Below are positions 5,640 to 6,736 of a stretch of 6,736 nucleotides of DNA, piece by piece; the first letter of the stretch is position 1; every line of letters begins with the position of its first letter. The DNA comes from Thaumarchaeota archaeon UBA183 (GTDB lineage Archaea > Thermoproteota > Nitrososphaeria > Nitrososphaerales > UBA183): assembly GCA_002495205.1 (NCBI GenBank), contig DAEE01000001.1:6116-12851 (forward strand). Reading direction: 5' to 3'. A model generated the notes under the pieces. The model did not search any database and was not told where the DNA came from. It saw only the letters and a list, made by a program, of their open reading frames with translations. The position numbers and the translations under genes are program-made.

Positions 5640-6736
5640 TTGGACCTCCTGGTAAGGAACGCCAGAATCATAACGGGCTCGGAAACGTTCGAGTCCAACA
5701 TTGGAGTAGAAGGGGGCGTCATCGTATCAATTTCGCCGAATCTCGAGCCATCGGGGGCGGAGGTGTACGACGCGAGGGGGAAGATCGTCATTCCCGGAGG
5801 GATCGACGCCCACACGCACATGGAACTCCCCGTCGTCGGCACCACATCCGCCGACGACTTCTACTCGGGGACCGTGGCCGCCGCCTGCGGCGGGATAACT
5901 ACCATAGTCGACTTCGTGGACCCGCAGCCTGGCCAGACCCTCCTGGGAGCGCTCGCAGACTACAGGAGGAAGGCCGACCGCAAGGTAGCGATCGACTACG
6001 GTCTTCACATGATGTTCAAGGGGCAGAACCTGCCCGAGATTGACAGGATACCCGAGGTGGTCCGCAAGGGGGTGCCGAGTTTCAAGGTCTACACCGCCTA
6101 CAAGAAGAGGGGACTGATGCTCGGAGACATCGACATCTCAAGAGTGATGGAAAAGGTCGCCGGAGTTGGCGGGCTCGTCGCCGTCCACGCCGAGAGCGAA
6201 CCAATCATCCAACGGCTGATCGAAAAGAACCTGGCGGCGGGGAACACGGACGCGAGATACCACGCCCTGAGCAGGCCCGCCTCTGCCGAAGCCGAGGCGA
6301 TTTCGAGGGTCACACGACTGGCAAAGGCGGCCTCCGCTAGAACCTACATCGTTCACCTTTCGAGCAGGGTGGGGAAGGAGGAAGTCGAGGATGCCCGGCG
6401 CAGAGGGACGAATGTGTTCGCCGAGACATGCCCGCACTACCTCGTTCTGACGGACCGAGTCTACAAGAGAGAGGACGGGAGGAACTTCGTCATGTCGCCA
6501 CCCCTCAAGACGCCTGAGGACCAGGCAGCCCTGTGGGAGGGCCTTGCGCCGGGCGGGGTCATCGAGACGGTGGGGAGCGACCACTGCCCGTTCACGAGCG
6601 CCGAGAAGGACTGGGGAGAGGAGGACTTCACGAAGATACCAAGCGGAGTCCCGGGCACCGAGGCGATAATCCCGCTGCTCTACTCAGAAGGGGTGAGGAA
6701 GGGGAGAATCTCGATGTTCGATCTGGTCAGGGTCAC
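5640..6736 (+). CDS. Dihydropyrimidinase/D-hydantoinase-family cyclic amidase (3' end beyond right edge)
   Basis: Zinc-dependent enzyme that opens cyclic ureides or imides (dihydrouracil, hydantoins) to N-carbamoyl acids. An open frame of 365 codons runs to the right edge; full-length members are about 450-480, so roughly a fifth is missing. The start is TTG at 5640 with GGGAG upstream and MDLLVRNARII as the usual first strand. Binuclear-metal residues are His58 and His60 in GIDAHTHMELP, Lys149 in SFKVYTAYKKRG (the lysine normally carboxylated), His183 in VHAES, His239 in IVHLSS and Asp314 in GSDHCPF. Substrate-contact elements Tyr154, MSPPLK (285-290) and GVPGTE (336-341) are also present. 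SDHCPF favours hydantoinase/dihydropyrimidinase over allantoinase or dihydroorotase. Ring specificity cannot be decided. It lies 13 bp after the aminohydrolase in the carbamate kinase operon. Confidence 0.94.
   Translation, partial: MDLLVRNARIITGSETFESNIGVEGGVIVSISPNLEPSGAEVYDARGKIVIPGGIDAHTHMELPVVGTTSADDFYSGTVAAACGGITTIVDFVDPQPGQTLLGALADYRRKADRKVAIDYGLHMMFKGQNLPEIDRIPEVVRKGVPSFKVYTAYKKRGLMLGDIDISRVMEKVAGVGGLVAVHAESEPIIQRLIEKNLAAGNTDARYHALSRPASAEAEAISRVTRLAKAASARTYIVHLSSRVGKEEVEDARRRGTNVFAETCPHYLVLTDRVYKREDGRNFVMSPPLKTPEDQAALWEGLAPGGVIETVGSDHCPFTSAEKDWGEEDFTKIPSGVPGTEAIIPLLYSEGVRKGRISMFDLVRV

Noticed and set aside
5640..6736. Allantoinase or dihydroorotase identity for the last gene
   Set aside because: The GSDHCPF, SFKVYTAYK and MSPPLK motifs match dihydropyrimidinase/hydantoinase enzymes better; dihydroorotases typically have a T-D-H-A-P-type motif.

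Overview
The window looks archaeal. It carries part of an A-type (archaeal/vacuolar-type) ATP synthase operon with subunits H, F, E and A. Several genes have TATA-like boxes about 25-40 nt upstream of their start codons, Shine-Dalgarno signals are weak, and most starts are TTG. The sequence is GC-rich. Phylum cannot be fixed from this window: a TACK-type or uncultivated lineage is plausible, but that is a guess.

The layout is two divergent blocks around a 186-bp intergenic region (3101-3286). Leftward (minus strand), in transcription order: a purine-type phosphoribosyltransferase (3100-2573), then ATP synthase subunits H (2538-2209), F (2212-1916), E (1926-1315) and A (1242 to the left edge, incomplete). 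H/F and F/E overlap by 4 and 11 bp. A is set apart by a 72-bp gap that holds its own TATA-like box and a perfect 14-bp palindrome. Rightward (plus strand): carbamate kinase (3287-4240), a COG0402-type metal-dependent aminohydrolase/deaminase (4250-5626), and a dihydropyrimidinase/hydantoinase-type cyclic amidase (5640 to the right edge, incomplete). Gaps of 9 and 13 bp mark these three as one operon.

The leftward block makes the peripheral stalk (E, H), the central-stalk regulatory subunit (F) and the catalytic subunit (A) of the ATP synthase; B, D, C, I and K are not seen. The rightward block reads as a catabolic cassette for a nitrogen-rich ring compound. The aminohydrolase would remove an exocyclic amine or similar group, the hydantoinase would open a cyclic ureide or imide, and a later carbamoyl-transfer step (not in the window) would supply carbamoyl phosphate from which carbamate kinase recovers ATP. 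The substrate is unknown. The divergent phosphoribosyltransferase handles nucleobases, so a purine or pyrimidine theme is possible but unproven. This cassette is the most interesting content. No RNA genes, mobile elements or CRISPR arrays were seen, and no gene-free stretch exceeds 300 bp.
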